A stretch of 64,000 bases of DNA, taken from positions 1 through 64,000 of the forward strand of contig JADJYF010000013.1 in NCBI GenBank assembly GCA_016719885.1. Reading direction: 5' to 3'. A model generated the notes under the pieces. That model was not told the origin of the DNA. It searched no databases and saw only the letters and a program-made list of their open reading frames with translations. Source of the DNA: Pseudomonadota bacterium. GTDB lineage: Bacteria > Pseudomonadota > Gammaproteobacteria > Ga0077536. Shown in pieces: positions 44,117-55,195 of the stretch. A program made the position numbers and the translations under genes. The stretch's first letter is position 1. Each line of letters starts with the position of its first letter.

Positions 44117-45406
44117 TCAGCGCAGCGCGCGCGCGAGGGCCTTGCTGGTGGCCTGCAGGCGTTCGATCAGCACTTCCTGAAACGCACGATTCAGACGCAC
44201 CTGGCCTGGCAGTGACGCCCATTCCTTGAAGTCACGGTCGACCTTGATGATGGTCGCGTCACGATTGGCGACCACGCTCGCGGTGCGGCCGGTATTGGAC
44301 AGGTATTCCATCTCGCCAAAGCATTCGCCGGCGTCGAGATCGCGTATCCGCGTGCCGTTGATCGAGACCGACACCGAACCTTCCGCCAGCACGTAGAAAG
44401 CGCGCTCCTTGTCGCCTTCGGAAAACACCGCCTCGCCGCCGATGTAATTACGCCAGCTCGCGACCTTGCACACTTCCTTCAATTCGTTCTTGGAAAACTG
44501 CGCGAAGAACGCCAGATCCTTCATCTTGGCCAGCTTCTCGTCCTCGCTGAGCATGATCGGCGAGCGTTCCAGCGCCTCGAGCAGCTTGTCGAGGTCCTGC
44601 ACGATTTCGTGGCCGGTCTTGTAGCGGCCGGCGAGATCCTTGGTCAGCATCTTCCTGACCACTCGCCAGACGATTTCCGGTATCTCGGGGCACACCTCGG
44701 TCAGCGGCGGCGGCTCCTCGCACACCACTTTCTGGATCAGGCTGGACAGGCCCTTGGCCGCGAACGGCGGCGTGCCGGCCAGCATTTCGTAGAACACCGA
44801 ACCCAGCGAGAACAGGTCCGACTGCGGCGTCAGCTCCTTGTCCTGGGCCTGTTCGGGCGACATGTACAAGGGCGAACCGAACCAGCCGATGATCTGGGTC
44901 TGGTCGACGCCCATGCGCCGCGCGATGCCGAAATCGCCGAGCTTGGCCACGCCCGACTCGGTCAACATGATGTTGGCGGGCTTGATGTCCCGATGCAGTA
45001 CGCCCTGGGAGTGGGCGTAATCGAGCGCGTCCGCCGACTGGCGGATGAGCTTGATCACGGTCTTCAGGGGCAGCCGTGTGTCCGGCTTGCAGTAGGTGCG
45101 CAGGGTGTCGCCGCCGTTGATGAACTCCATCACCATGTACGGCGTGCCCTGCACCTCGCCGGCCTCGTAGACCTTCAGGATGTTGGGATGATCGAGCCGC
45201 CCGGCCGAGCGCGCCTCGTTGACGAACATGCGCTTGGCCATGCTCTCGCCATCGTCCTCGGCATCGGTGTTGGTGGCGACCTTGATCGCCACCGCGCGGT
45301 CGACATAGGCGTCATGGCCCTTGTAAACCAGGCCCATCGAGCCCTTGCCGAGCACATCGACGACGTCGTACTTGCCGATCTTGTCCGGGATGTTGTCCTG
45401 GTTCAT
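44117..45406 (-). CDS. Ser/Thr protein kinase with C-terminal cyclic-nucleotide-binding domain
   Basis: A 429-residue protein. The Hanks-type kinase domain (residues about 12-275) has the glycine loop LGKGSMGLVYKG, Lys42, LHRDIKPAN and GDFGIARRM, so it should be active. Residues about 305-420 form a cNMP-binding domain (EAVFSEGDKERAFYVLAEGSVSV, FGEMEYLSNTGRTASV) with a phosphate-cassette-like segment. There is no transmembrane helix or PASTA repeat. It follows the GGDEF-EAL-like gene by 14 bases. cAMP or cGMP control of the kinase is inferred. Confidence 0.9.
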   Translation of the reverse strand: MNQDNIPDKIGKYDVVDVLGKGSMGLVYKGHDAYVDRAVAIKVATNTDAEDDGESMAKRMFVNEARSAGRLDHPNILKVYEAGEVQGTPYMVMEFINGGDTLRTYCKPDTRLPLKTVIKLIRQSADALDYAHSQGVLHRDIKPANIMLTESGVAKLGDFGIARRMGVDQTQIIGWFGSPLYMSPEQAQDKELTPQSDLFSLGSVFYEMLAGTPPFAAKGLSSLIQKVVCEEPPPLTEVCPEIPEIVWRVVRKMLTKDLAGRYKTGHEIVQDLDKLLEALERSPIMLSEDEKLAKMKDLAFFAQFSKNELKEVCKVASWRNYIGGEAVFSEGDKERAFYVLAEGSVSVSINGTRIRDLDAGECFGEMEYLSNTGRTASVVANRDATIIKVDRDFKEWASLPGQVRLNRAFQEVLIERLQATSKALARALR

Positions 45407-45420
45407 GGCAATCCCTGGTC

Positions 45421-48366
45421 TTACGGCGCGAGCTGCGCCTGCTCACAAAGGTCGTACAGGAAGTCGACGCCGATTTCGCGCATGGTCGGCGCGAGATCGA
45501 GGCCGCGCTCCTGCTTGGCCATGGTCTTCTTGCCCATGAAGTGCACCAACTCGTTGATCGACTTGGCCATCGCGAAGTCCTTGGGGTTCTTCTGCGCATC
45601 GTTGACGAAGGACGACTTGATGGTGACGTAGTCGACTTCCAGGCGCTTGAGATAATCGTAGTTGTCGTGACCGCTGCCGAATTCATCGAGCACGAAGCGA
45701 CAGCCGAATTCACGCAGGGTCGTGATCAGATCGCCGGCCTCGGCGAGGTTCGCCACCACGTCGCGGTCGGGGATCTCGAAACAGATCTTGCCGGGCGGCA
45801 CCGGTGTTTCCATGAACTCGGTCATGATCTGCTGGGGCAGGTTTTCGTTCTTCATGGACGCCGACGACAGCGGCACGATCACCACCGCATAGCGTTCGAG
45901 TTCGTCTTCGTGGCCCTGCATCCAGGCCAGGGTTTGGCGGAAGCTCCACATGTCGATGTCCGCCGCGCCCTTGGCGCGCGCCAGCGCCGGGGCGAACAGC
46001 TGCGCCGGAATCGACTTGTCGGCACGGTCACGCGCGCTGACCGCCACGTGCAAGGCCGGCGGCACGCTGCTGTCGGTGAGGCAGACGACGCTCTGCGCCA
46101 GCAATACCAGGCGCTCGCGCTCCAGGGCCTTGCCGGCATAGGCCACCATCTGTTCGAGGGCGCGTCGTTGCTCGGATTCGCTGCCGGCCACGAACAACGA
46201 ACCGCTGCCACTGGCGCGCGCTGTCTCGCAGGCGTCGCGCGCCGCGCCGAGCAGACCCTCGGCCTGCACCACGGCATCGTCGCTGCCGGACAGGCCGATG
46301 ACCACTTCCGCGCGTATGGCGCTGACCACGGTCTCGGCGCTGGACAGCGCTTGCTCGCTGAGTTCGACGGTCTTGTCGCCGTCGTCCGGCACGCTGTCGT
46401 CCAACACCAGCGATACGGCCTTCAACGCTTCACAGGCCGCCAGCAGCTTCTTGTGCGCCGCCTGCACGCCGCCGGTCGGCCAATACACGCCCAGCTCCGA
46501 GCCGCTCAGGCGCCCGTAGACGAGGCCTTTCACGCGCAGCGACTGTTGCAAGGCGTCGGCCACCGCTTTCAGCAGGCCGTCGCCGGTCTCGACACCGAAT
46601 TCGTCGTTGACCTGTTTCAGGTTCTCGATCGAGATGTGGCAACAGGCCGCGTGCTTGGTGCCGCCGACGTCGCCGCCGGCCAGGGCGGCATCGATGGCTT
46701 CCGTGTAAAAACGTCGCAGCAGGAAACCGGTCAGCGCATCGCGCGTGGCTTGCTCCTCGACCTGGCTGTGCAGTTGATCGACCACGCCCAGCATGGCGCG
46801 CTCCAGCGGCGCGCTTTCGACCTCGTGCTCGAGGATGCGCAGGATGCCGCGGCGCAGGTACATCGCGACCTGCTGCAGGGTCAGGGTGCTGGCCTTGTTG
46901 CCGATTTCGTCGACGAACACGAAAAGATGGTTGCGCGGCTCTTTCCACACCAGGCTGACCAGGCTCGGATTGGCCGAATTGGCGTTCATCATGGCCTGCT
47001 GGCCGATCTCGAGTTCACGCGAACGGTCGAGCCAGCGATTCCATTCCTCGGGCAGATTGGCGCGGTCCAGCGTGGTGTCGGTGGCCTCCAGCGACTGGCC
47101 ACGCCGTTCGTCGAGCACGCGCTGCTGCTGCTCGCAGGATGCCACCACGCTCTGCACGTTCTGATCGTATTCGGCGCGCTGCTCTCCGAGGATACCGTCG
47201 AGTTCGGCGACCAGCGGCGCGATCACGTCCACGTCGTCGATGAAGCTGCGATTGGCGCGCACCACCAGTTCCTCGACGCGCTCGTTGCGGCGCTGGAAGG
47301 ATTCGCCCTTGCCGTCACGCACCTGGGAAATGCGGTCGACCAGCTGACGTACCGGGTGCTGGGTCGAGGCGAAAAATTCCTGGTCGAGCATTGCCGCGCG
47401 GTGCACCGACGGCTGCAGACGCGTGAGGTGGCTCTTGGCGCTCTTGGCGATGAAGGCGTCGTGCAACAACGCGCTGAAGAGATTGGCCACCACTTCGATG
47501 GCATCGGCGGCCTCGCCACCGATGAGCTTGCGTGGCGCGCCGTCGCCGATCAGGGCGTCGGTGATGCGCCGTTTCAGATCCGCGACATCCAGCAATGCCG
47601 GCGCCTGGGCATTGGCATAGTCCTGCTGGAGATCGGACAGGCCATCCAGGACCTGGGTGCGGCTGTAGTCGCCGCGCATGCGCAAGGACTCACTGAGGTC
47701 GCTGCCGGCGTCGGGGCTGAGCTGGCGGCGCAGCGCGAGCTGCGCCTGGGCAGTGGAGTAGCCTTGCTGCATGCTGGGCGCGGAATAACGCATGCCGCTG
47801 GTCACCCAGCCCGCCGGCAGCCCGAAGAATTCACCGGTAGTGCCATGCATGCCGCCGCCACCGTCGCTCACGACGTGTCCGGGCGCCGCCGCGCTCACCA
47901 TGGTCTGGGCGCCGGCTACTGCAGCGCCCGGTGCCAACGATGCGGGATCGGCGTCCGCAGGCCAAGCCGGCGGTGCGCCCTGCACCGCGTAACCACCCGC
48001 CGGCACGCTGGGCGATGCGCCCTGCACCGCGTAACCGCCCGCCGGCACGCTCGGCGGTGCGCCCTGCACCGCGTAACCGCCCGCCGGCATGCTGGGTGGC
48101 GCGCCCTGCACCGCGTAACCACCCGCCTGCATGCTGGGTGGCGCGCCCTGCACTGCGTAACCACCCGCCGGCACGCTGGGCGGCGCGCCCTGCACTGCGT
48201 AACCACCCGCCGGCACGCTCGGCTGAGCGCCCCGCACCACGTGGCCAGGCATGGCGGCGGCTTGGCCCGCGGCGAAGTGCGGCGATCCGCCCGGCGGCGG
48301 CGCGGTGGCGGGCGGGGCCATGGGCACGCCTGATGCGCTCGGCATGCTCGGCATGGCAGCGCTCAC
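45421..48366 (-). CDS. Large protein with Pro-rich repeats, DUF1631-like region and degenerate GGDEF-EAL domains
   Basis: A 981-residue protein. Residues 1-140 are Pro/Ala/Gly-rich with six 14-residue repeats. Residues about 200-560 are helical and resemble the DUF1631 family. Then comes a GGDEF-like domain (CHISIENLKQVNDEFGVETGDG) whose signature is replaced by GRLSGSELGV, so it is unlikely to make cyclic di-GMP. Last is an EAL-like domain with FEIPDRDV in place of FEITES and LDEFGSGHDNYDYLKRLEVDY in place of the DDFGTG lobe; catalytic residues are largely lost. It probably acts as a sensor or scaffold. It overlaps the PilZ gene by four bases. Confidence 0.8.
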   Translation of the reverse strand: MSAAMPSMPSASGVPMAPPATAPPPGGSPHFAAGQAAAMPGHVVRGAQPSVPAGGYAVQGAPPSVPAGGYAVQGAPPSMQAGGYAVQGAPPSMPAGGYAVQGAPPSVPAGGYAVQGASPSVPAGGYAVQGAPPAWPADADPASLAPGAAVAGAQTMVSAAAPGHVVSDGGGGMHGTTGEFFGLPAGWVTSGMRYSAPSMQQGYSTAQAQLALRRQLSPDAGSDLSESLRMRGDYSRTQVLDGLSDLQQDYANAQAPALLDVADLKRRITDALIGDGAPRKLIGGEAADAIEVVANLFSALLHDAFIAKSAKSHLTRLQPSVHRAAMLDQEFFASTQHPVRQLVDRISQVRDGKGESFQRRNERVEELVVRANRSFIDDVDVIAPLVAELDGILGEQRAEYDQNVQSVVASCEQQQRVLDERRGQSLEATDTTLDRANLPEEWNRWLDRSRELEIGQQAMMNANSANPSLVSLVWKEPRNHLFVFVDEIGNKASTLTLQQVAMYLRRGILRILEHEVESAPLERAMLGVVDQLHSQVEEQATRDALTGFLLRRFYTEAIDAALAGGDVGGTKHAACCHISIENLKQVNDEFGVETGDGLLKAVADALQQSLRVKGLVYGRLSGSELGVYWPTGGVQAAHKKLLAACEALKAVSLVLDDSVPDDGDKTVELSEQALSSAETVVSAIRAEVVIGLSGSDDAVVQAEGLLGAARDACETARASGSGSLFVAGSESEQRRALEQMVAYAGKALERERLVLLAQSVVCLTDSSVPPALHVAVSARDRADKSIPAQLFAPALARAKGAADIDMWSFRQTLAWMQGHEDELERYAVVIVPLSSASMKNENLPQQIMTEFMETPVPPGKICFEIPDRDVVANLAEAGDLITTLREFGCRFVLDEFGSGHDNYDYLKRLEVDYVTIKSSFVNDAQKNPKDFAMAKSINELVHFMGKKTMAKQERGLDLAPTMREIGVDFLYDLCEQAQLAP
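47980..48231 (-). repeat. Six tandem 42-base repeats within the GGDEF-EAL gene
   Basis: Six in-frame copies encode G-A-P-P-S-(V/M)-P-A-G-G-Y-A-V-Q with small changes, followed by a partial seventh. The unit is exactly 14 codons, so copy-number changes keep the frame. The encoded stretch is a flexible, low-complexity linker. Confidence 0.9.
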
Positions 48367-49565
48367 CGCGTAGGGTGCGCCCGCCGGTCCGGCATGGGGG
48401 CCGGCGCACGGCCCTGGTAGTTATCAGGGCCGGGCATGAGGTCGAGCATGGCGTCGTCGCCCGGCTCCACCGACACCGGCGTATCGGCTTCCGGCAGCGG
48501 TGCATCGAAGCTCGCCGAGGCTTCGCCGCGCCGTTTGGCGACCGGCTTGTCCTTTTCTATGACCTTGAGGATGTCGTGCGCGATGAGCAGCGCATTGACC
48601 TCGTCGTAGAAGCGCCCGAGATTGCCCGACATCACCTCGTGCAGCACCTTGTAGATGCGCGCCGTGGCGCGACGGTCCGACTGCAGACCTTTCAGGCACT
48701 CGGAAATCGCATTGCACAGCGCGCCGGGGCTGATCGGCATGGAGCCCAGATCGACGTCACGATTGGCGAGGTAGCTGAAGCGCCGCCCCAACGCGAACAA
48801 GGGCTCGGAGAATTCGGGTTCCAGTTCCGAGACCATCTCGGAAATCACCAGGAATTCCTCGAACTCGTCCTTGTCGACCAGCGACAGGTCGGCGAGACCG
48901 ACCGACTTCGGATCCTTGTCCAGTTCGGCGAGCGGATCCGAGAGGATCGCGACACCGGTCTCGACCCGCCTCGGCACCGCTTCGATGATGCGCTGCTTGC
49001 GCCCGCGGATCTCGCGCTGCGCATCGAGCAGGCGGTTCTGATCGACGTTGTTGCCGGCGTCGCGCGCGGCCAGGAACAGCACCTCGTCGACGCGCTCGAC
49101 GAAGCGCTCACACAGGTGACGCACATGCTCGGCACACAGCTTGGCCATCGGCCCCGAGAGGGCCGCGAACTCCGGTGCGAAGCGCTGTTGCGTGCGGCCC
49201 AGGGCGGCCTCGCCAGCAGGCGCCGGCGGCGGCGCGCTGGCCGCCGCCAGGTGACCGAGCAGTTCCACCGCCTTCGCATCGGGGTTGACGAAGGACACGC
49301 CGATGCCCTTGGCCACCGCGCGCGCAATATCGAGCTGGATCTGGAAGTCCTGCTTGACGCCGTCGACGAACAGCGCGAAGAACAGCATCGCCGACGCGTT
49401 GGCCGGCAGGTTGGCATAGGCCGCGGGATCGGCGGCGATGAACATGCCGCCGACGCAGAAGTCACGCACCGTGCAGGGCACGGGCGTACGCCCGGCGATG
49501 CCGATCAACCCGTCGAGATTGATCGGCAGGCGCGCAAAACGACGCTGCTCAGCGCCGCTGACCAT
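48363..49565 (-). CDS. PilZ-domain protein with DUF1631-like C-terminal region
   Basis: A 400-residue protein. Residues about 1-110 form a PilZ domain, with the cyclic di-GMP-binding RRFAR (RxxxR) and, further on, RDFCVGGMFI, where the usual D/NxSxxG has Cys for Ser. Residues about 130-350 are helical and resemble DUF1631 (LGRRFSYLANRDVDLGSMPISP). The tail is Pro-rich. It starts the three-gene operon with the GGDEF-EAL and kinase genes. It may read cyclic di-GMP for that module. Confidence 0.8.
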   Translation of the reverse strand: MVSGAEQRRFARLPINLDGLIGIAGRTPVPCTVRDFCVGGMFIAADPAAYANLPANASAMLFFALFVDGVKQDFQIQLDIARAVAKGIGVSFVNPDAKAVELLGHLAAASAPPPAPAGEAALGRTQQRFAPEFAALSGPMAKLCAEHVRHLCERFVERVDEVLFLAARDAGNNVDQNRLLDAQREIRGRKQRIIEAVPRRVETGVAILSDPLAELDKDPKSVGLADLSLVDKDEFEEFLVISEMVSELEPEFSEPLFALGRRFSYLANRDVDLGSMPISPGALCNAISECLKGLQSDRRATARIYKVLHEVMSGNLGRFYDEVNALLIAHDILKVIEKDKPVAKRRGEASASFDAPLPEADTPVSVEPGDDAMLDLMPGPDNYQGRAPAPMPDRRAHPTR

Positions 49566-49972
49566 GTCCCCACCCTCTTGTCATTTGAACGCTTGTCTTA
49601 CCCGCAGGATCCGCCCGCCCATGCTGCCATGGCCGTCGCCGCCCATCGGCGTCGGCACGCCCAATCGCGTCATGGAATTCGTCGCTCGCGCCGCAAGCAA
49701 CACCCGCGGCGCGGGCGCCCGGCGACACGTTGCCATCATGATGTGGCGAACTTCGAACGCACCGCATTGTAACACCCGGGACATCGGATTAACGGATTTC
49801 GCGGACCGCGCACGCAGCCAAGCCTCACCCTGAAGCATGGCGCGACACGCGGCGCTGACGTCAATCAATCCACGGGCGCGACGGCGGCGCGACGGCGCCC
49901 GTCGCATGGCGCCTGGAAGAGCGCAAACCCCCCTATAATCGCCAGCCATCACGACCACCGTTCGACCCGCCC
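49566..49972. other. Intergenic region between the PilZ operon and glnS
   Basis: About 400 bases separating divergent genes. A perfect TATAAT (49934-49939) lies 33 bases before the glnS ATG; no good -35 match at 17 bases. On the minus strand TACAAT (49766-49771) is a weak candidate for the PilZ operon. No RNA gene or repeat is recognised. Confidence 0.5.
49934..49939 (+). promoter_or_regulatory. Candidate -10 element of glnS
   Basis: A perfect TATAAT placed to give a short leader of roughly 25 bases before the glnS start. Confidence 0.45.
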
Positions 49973-51658
<1,686 letters not shown>

Positions 51659-51682
51659 GGCAGCGCGCCAGGGCGCGGCGGC

Positions 51683-54052
51683 TTACTTGCCGCTCATGCC
51701 CCACACCCCGTCCCAGTCCGGCGGCGGCGCCTGCTCGGCGAAGCGCATCGTCCTCGCGAGCAACAGGCGCGCCGGCTGATCGTCGGGCGCGATCGCCAGC
51801 ACGGCTTCGAAATGGGCCGTTGCCGCACGCCAGTCGCGGGCGCGGTAGGCCGCCAGGCCGCGCGCGTAGCGGTCCAGCAATTCGGATTCGCCGGCGGGCG
51901 CCGATTGCGGGCCATGGCCGCGCACCTCGAACACCGCCAGCGGCTCGTGCTTGCCGCTCACCCTCAACCAATCGATTTCGCGCACACGGTACTCGTCGCG
52001 CAGCTGCGCGCGCGTCGCGGCGCTGATCAGGATGCCGGTGCCGAGGTACTTGTTGGCGCTTTCCAGGCGTGCCGCGACATTCACGCCGTCGCCCACCACG
52101 GTGTAGTCCATGCGCCGCGTCGAGCCGATGTTGCCGGCCACCACGTCGCCCGAGTTGATGCCGATGCGCACTTCCAGGCCGGGTTTGCCGGCCGCGGCCT
52201 GACGCACGTTGAATTCGACCAGCGCCTGCTGCATGCCCAGCGCGGCTTTCACCGCGTTGTCGGCGTCGTGCTCCGACGCGAACGGCGTACCGAACACCGC
52301 CATCACCGCGTCACCGATGAACTTGTCGAGTATGCCATGGTGCTCGAAGACGATTTCCACCATCTCGCTGAAATATTCATTGAGCAGCGACACCGTCTGT
52401 TGCGGCCCCAGGCGCTCGGCGATGCCGGTGAAGCCCTTGATGTCGGAAAACAGCACCGTCGCCATCTGCGAGCGCCCGCCCAGCACCGACTCGCCGGCCG
52501 CCAGCACCTGCTCGGCGACCGGCGCGGTCATGTAGCGCGCCATGGTCGCGCGCAAGCGTTTTTCGCGCGTGATGTCTTCCATGATGATGGTGCAGCCGAG
52601 CGGCGCGCCGTCGGGGGCGGCGAGCGGCGTGGTCTGGTAGTTGACGGCCACCGTGCCGCCGTCGAAGTGGCGCAGGCTTGCATCGACACCGAACTCCGCC
52701 ACGCGCTCGGCGAGCACCTTGTGGATGCTGGCCAACAACCACGGGTTGGCGCGGCGAAACAGCCTGTCGGTCGAGGCGCCGAGAATTTCGTCGGCGCGCA
52801 CGCGCAACAGCTTGCGTGCCGCCTGGTTGAGTTTGACCACGTTGCCGAGATTGTCGATGGTCAGCACCGCATCCGACAGGCTGCGCAGCACGTTTTCGCT
52901 GTAATTGCGCTCGTCCAGCACTTCGCGGAACAGGCGCGCGTTGTCGAGCGCGATGGCGCTTTGCGCGGCAAGCATTTCCAGGCGCCGCTGATCGCGCAGG
53001 CGAAACGGCCCGCCGCGCCGGTTGAGCACCTGCACCACGCCTATCGGCACGCCGTGCTTGTCCAGCACCGGCACGCACAATATCGAACGCGTGCGGTAGC
53101 CGGTCCTGCGATCGACATCGGCATTGAAGCGCGGGTCGGCGTAGGCGTCAGGGATATTGACCGCGCTGCGCGTGGTGAACACCTCGCCGGCAATACCGAG
53201 CCCGGCCGCAATGCGGATCTCGCGCTCGGCCAGGCCCTCGGCCACGCGCGACCACAGCTCATCGCTGGCCGCGTCGTACAGGAACAGCGTGCTGCGTTCG
53301 GCATCGAGCAGGTCGGTGGCGATGCTGATGATCTTGCGCAACAGCTTGTCGATGTTCAGTTCCGACGACACCGCCTGGGTCACGGCCAGGATGTGCGCCT
53401 CCTCGCGTTGCGAGGCGCGTGCGCGCTCGGACAACTGCGCGGTCTCCAACACCATCGAGGCATGGGTGGTGAAGGCCTGCAGCAGCGCGCAATCGGCCAG
53501 CGTGAAATCGCCCTGGCGTTTGTTCAGCACTTCCGTCACGCCGATGATGTCGCCGGCGCGTGTGCGCAATGGCACGCACAGGATGTTGTGGGTGTGATAG
53601 CCGGTGGCGGCGTCGACCGCGCTGTTGAAGCGGGGATCGGCGTAGGCGTTGTGAATGATGGCGGGCTGGCCATGGCTGAACACGCTGCCGGCGATGCCGG
53701 CGTCGGCGGCGAAGCGGATCTCGTCGACCATGTCGCCCTGCGCGACGCGCGAGAACAACTCGCGGCTCTCGGCGTCGTACAGAAACAAGGAACTGCGATC
53801 GGCGTCGAAGGCTTCGGTGATGAGCGTCATGAGGCGCGTCAGCAGCACGTCGAAGGACAGTGACTCGCGCACTTTCTGGGTGGCTTCGACCAACGCGTCC
53901 AGGCGCCGCGCGAGGTCGTCCACCAGCAGCATGAGTTCATCGCGCTCGGAAGGCGCGAACACGTCGACCGCGCGCTCGAGGATGCTGTCCTTGAGTCGCC
54001 GCTCGAAGATTTCGGACACCACTGGCGCGGCGTCCAGGTTGCGCTTGATCAT
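51683..54052 (-). CDS. GAF-GAF-PAS class III adenylate cyclase
   Basis: A 789-residue soluble protein. Two similar GAF domains (about residues 60-215 and 230-390, each with SSLFLYD/STLFLYD and YADPRFN) are followed by a PAS domain (about 410-525) and a class III cyclase domain (about 540-710). The cyclase has the metal Asp residues (LFSDIKGF, GDAVMAVFG), the adenine-selecting Lys and Asp (ILDKFIGD, RMDYTVVGDGVN) and the Asn/Arg of AARLE, so it should make cAMP. The last 60 residues are TPR-like. ATG 54052 is chosen; the frame upstream is not conserved. It is convergent with glnS. Confidence 0.9.
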   Translation of the reverse strand: MIKRNLDAAPVVSEIFERRLKDSILERAVDVFAPSERDELMLLVDDLARRLDALVEATQKVRESLSFDVLLTRLMTLITEAFDADRSSLFLYDAESRELFSRVAQGDMVDEIRFAADAGIAGSVFSHGQPAIIHNAYADPRFNSAVDAATGYHTHNILCVPLRTRAGDIIGVTEVLNKRQGDFTLADCALLQAFTTHASMVLETAQLSERARASQREEAHILAVTQAVSSELNIDKLLRKIISIATDLLDAERSTLFLYDAASDELWSRVAEGLAEREIRIAAGLGIAGEVFTTRSAVNIPDAYADPRFNADVDRRTGYRTRSILCVPVLDKHGVPIGVVQVLNRRGGPFRLRDQRRLEMLAAQSAIALDNARLFREVLDERNYSENVLRSLSDAVLTIDNLGNVVKLNQAARKLLRVRADEILGASTDRLFRRANPWLLASIHKVLAERVAEFGVDASLRHFDGGTVAVNYQTTPLAAPDGAPLGCTIIMEDITREKRLRATMARYMTAPVAEQVLAAGESVLGGRSQMATVLFSDIKGFTGIAERLGPQQTVSLLNEYFSEMVEIVFEHHGILDKFIGDAVMAVFGTPFASEHDADNAVKAALGMQQALVEFNVRQAAAGKPGLEVRIGINSGDVVAGNIGSTRRMDYTVVGDGVNVAARLESANKYLGTGILISAATRAQLRDEYRVREIDWLRVSGKHEPLAVFEVRGHGPQSAPAGESELLDRYARGLAAYRARDWRAATAHFEAVLAIAPDDQPARLLLARTMRFAEQAPPPDWDGVWGMSGK

Positions 54053-54205
54053 GTCGTTCGCCCGCTCGGCATGTCGCGGCTGACGAGGCCCGCTGCGCCG
54101 ACGTATCGTGAATCGCGAGACGCGCCCGCCGCGCGGCGCGTGATGGCGGGAGTGTGGATGAGCGCGACGCGCGCCCCGGTGATCGGGCGCAGGCGTTGCC
54201 AATTG

Positions 54206-54234
54206 TTAACGTGAGGGAAACGATTGCTTACAAT
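54206..54234 (+). promoter_or_regulatory. Putative promoter of tRNA-Arg
   Basis: TTAACG (54206-54211) and TACAAT (54229-54234) with a 17-base spacer, 51 bases before the tRNA. Confidence 0.5.
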
Positions 54235-54285
54235 CGACGTCGCGTCCATTGTCAGCGTGCCTGGCGCACGCCGGCATCGGTCCAC

Positions 54286-54361
54286 GCCCTGGTAGCTCAG
54301 CGGATAGAGCAACCGCCTCCTAAGCGGTAGGTCGCAGGTTCAATTCCTGCCCAGGGCACCA
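54286..54361 (+). tRNA. tRNA-Arg (anticodon CCU)
   Basis: A 76-base tRNA with encoded CCA. The acceptor pairs are GCCCTGG/CCAGGGC. The anticodon stem is ACCGC/GCGGT around CTCCTAA, giving CCU (reads AGG). The T arm is GCAGG-TTCAATT-CCTGC. It reads a rare codon in this GC-rich genome. Confidence 0.97.
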
Positions 54362-54481
54362 ATCTCGCCGTCCTCTCCCTGCCCGGCGCGGCCGCGCCCG
54401 CTCAAAAAACGCCCCGCGCGGCCGATGTGGTGTCCACCATTGAACGTTATCCCGATGGCAGCGCGACCGAGGACGATGACC

Positions 54482-55087
54482 ATGAGCGCCGCACGCATAC
54501 GCAAACTGTTGACCATCCTGGCGCCGCACGCCGACGAGCCGCGCACCGAGAGCCGTCGTGCCGCCGCACTGGCGGTGATCGACAATCCCTGCCGCGGCAT
54601 CTACGCCCACGATCTTTCGCTGTTGGCGCCGCTCGGCCAGCAGCTGGCCGGCATGCTGGGACTGCGGGCGGCGGCGGCGCTGGGCCTCAAAGCGGGCCAG
54701 ATCGCAAGCTACGGCAAGGCCGCCATCATCGGAGAGGAAGGCGATCTGGAGCACGCCACGGCCATGCTCCACCCGCAATTGCTGGGGCCGTTGCGCTCCC
54801 ACAACGCCGCCAGTTCGGCCCTCGTGCCCTCGGCGCGCAAGTGCGGCGGACTCGGCACCGTCATCGAAGTGCCGCTCGGGCGCAAGCAGGTCAATGCCTT
54901 CGGCCACTGTTTCGAACAAATGGCGGTGCAGGTGCTCGACGCGCCGCATCCGCACGAGATCGTGATCGCGGTGGCGGTGGCCGACCGCATGCTGGCCCCG
55001 CCCCACGCGGCGGGCGACAACGTCGTCAGTTTCTACAGTGCACACCGCCGCGGTGCGGCGGCGGCGCACCTGCGTTCCATCAGCTGA
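54482..55087 (+). CDS. Amino acid synthesis family protein (DUF1185)
   Basis: A 201-residue protein of the DUF1185/PF06684-like family (IRKLLTILAPHADE start, AAALAVIDNPCRGIYAHDLS, GKAAIIGEEGDLEHATAMLHP). Family members are labelled amino acid synthesis proteins, but no reaction is firmly known. ATG 54482 is preferred over 54476 because AGGA lies 8 bases before it. Confidence 0.75.
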   Translation: MSAARIRKLLTILAPHADEPRTESRRAAALAVIDNPCRGIYAHDLSLLAPLGQQLAGMLGLRAAAALGLKAGQIASYGKAAIIGEEGDLEHATAMLHPQLLGPLRSHNAASSALVPSARKCGGLGTVIEVPLGRKQVNAFGHCFEQMAVQVLDAPHPHEIVIAVAVADRMLAPPHAAGDNVVSFYSAHRRGAAAAHLRSIS

Positions 55088-55195
55088 GGAGCGAACGACG
55101 GCGCGGGCTGGCCAGGACCGGCGGCGGCCGGTTAACTATCGACACCCGTACCGGCATCGGAGCGGGCGAGTCGATGCTGGTGGATGGCGCGTCCT

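Noticed and set aside
47980..48231. CRISPR-like spaced repeats
   Set aside because: The units are contiguous, 42 bases each, in frame and translated; there are no spacers or cas genes.
45541..48333. Open frame of 930 residues on the plus strand
   Set aside because: Antisense shadow of the GGDEF-EAL gene; its repeats mirror the 42-base repeats of the real gene.
51812..53863. Open frame of 683 residues on the plus strand
   Set aside because: Antisense to the adenylate cyclase; composition is that of a shadow frame with no recognisable motif.
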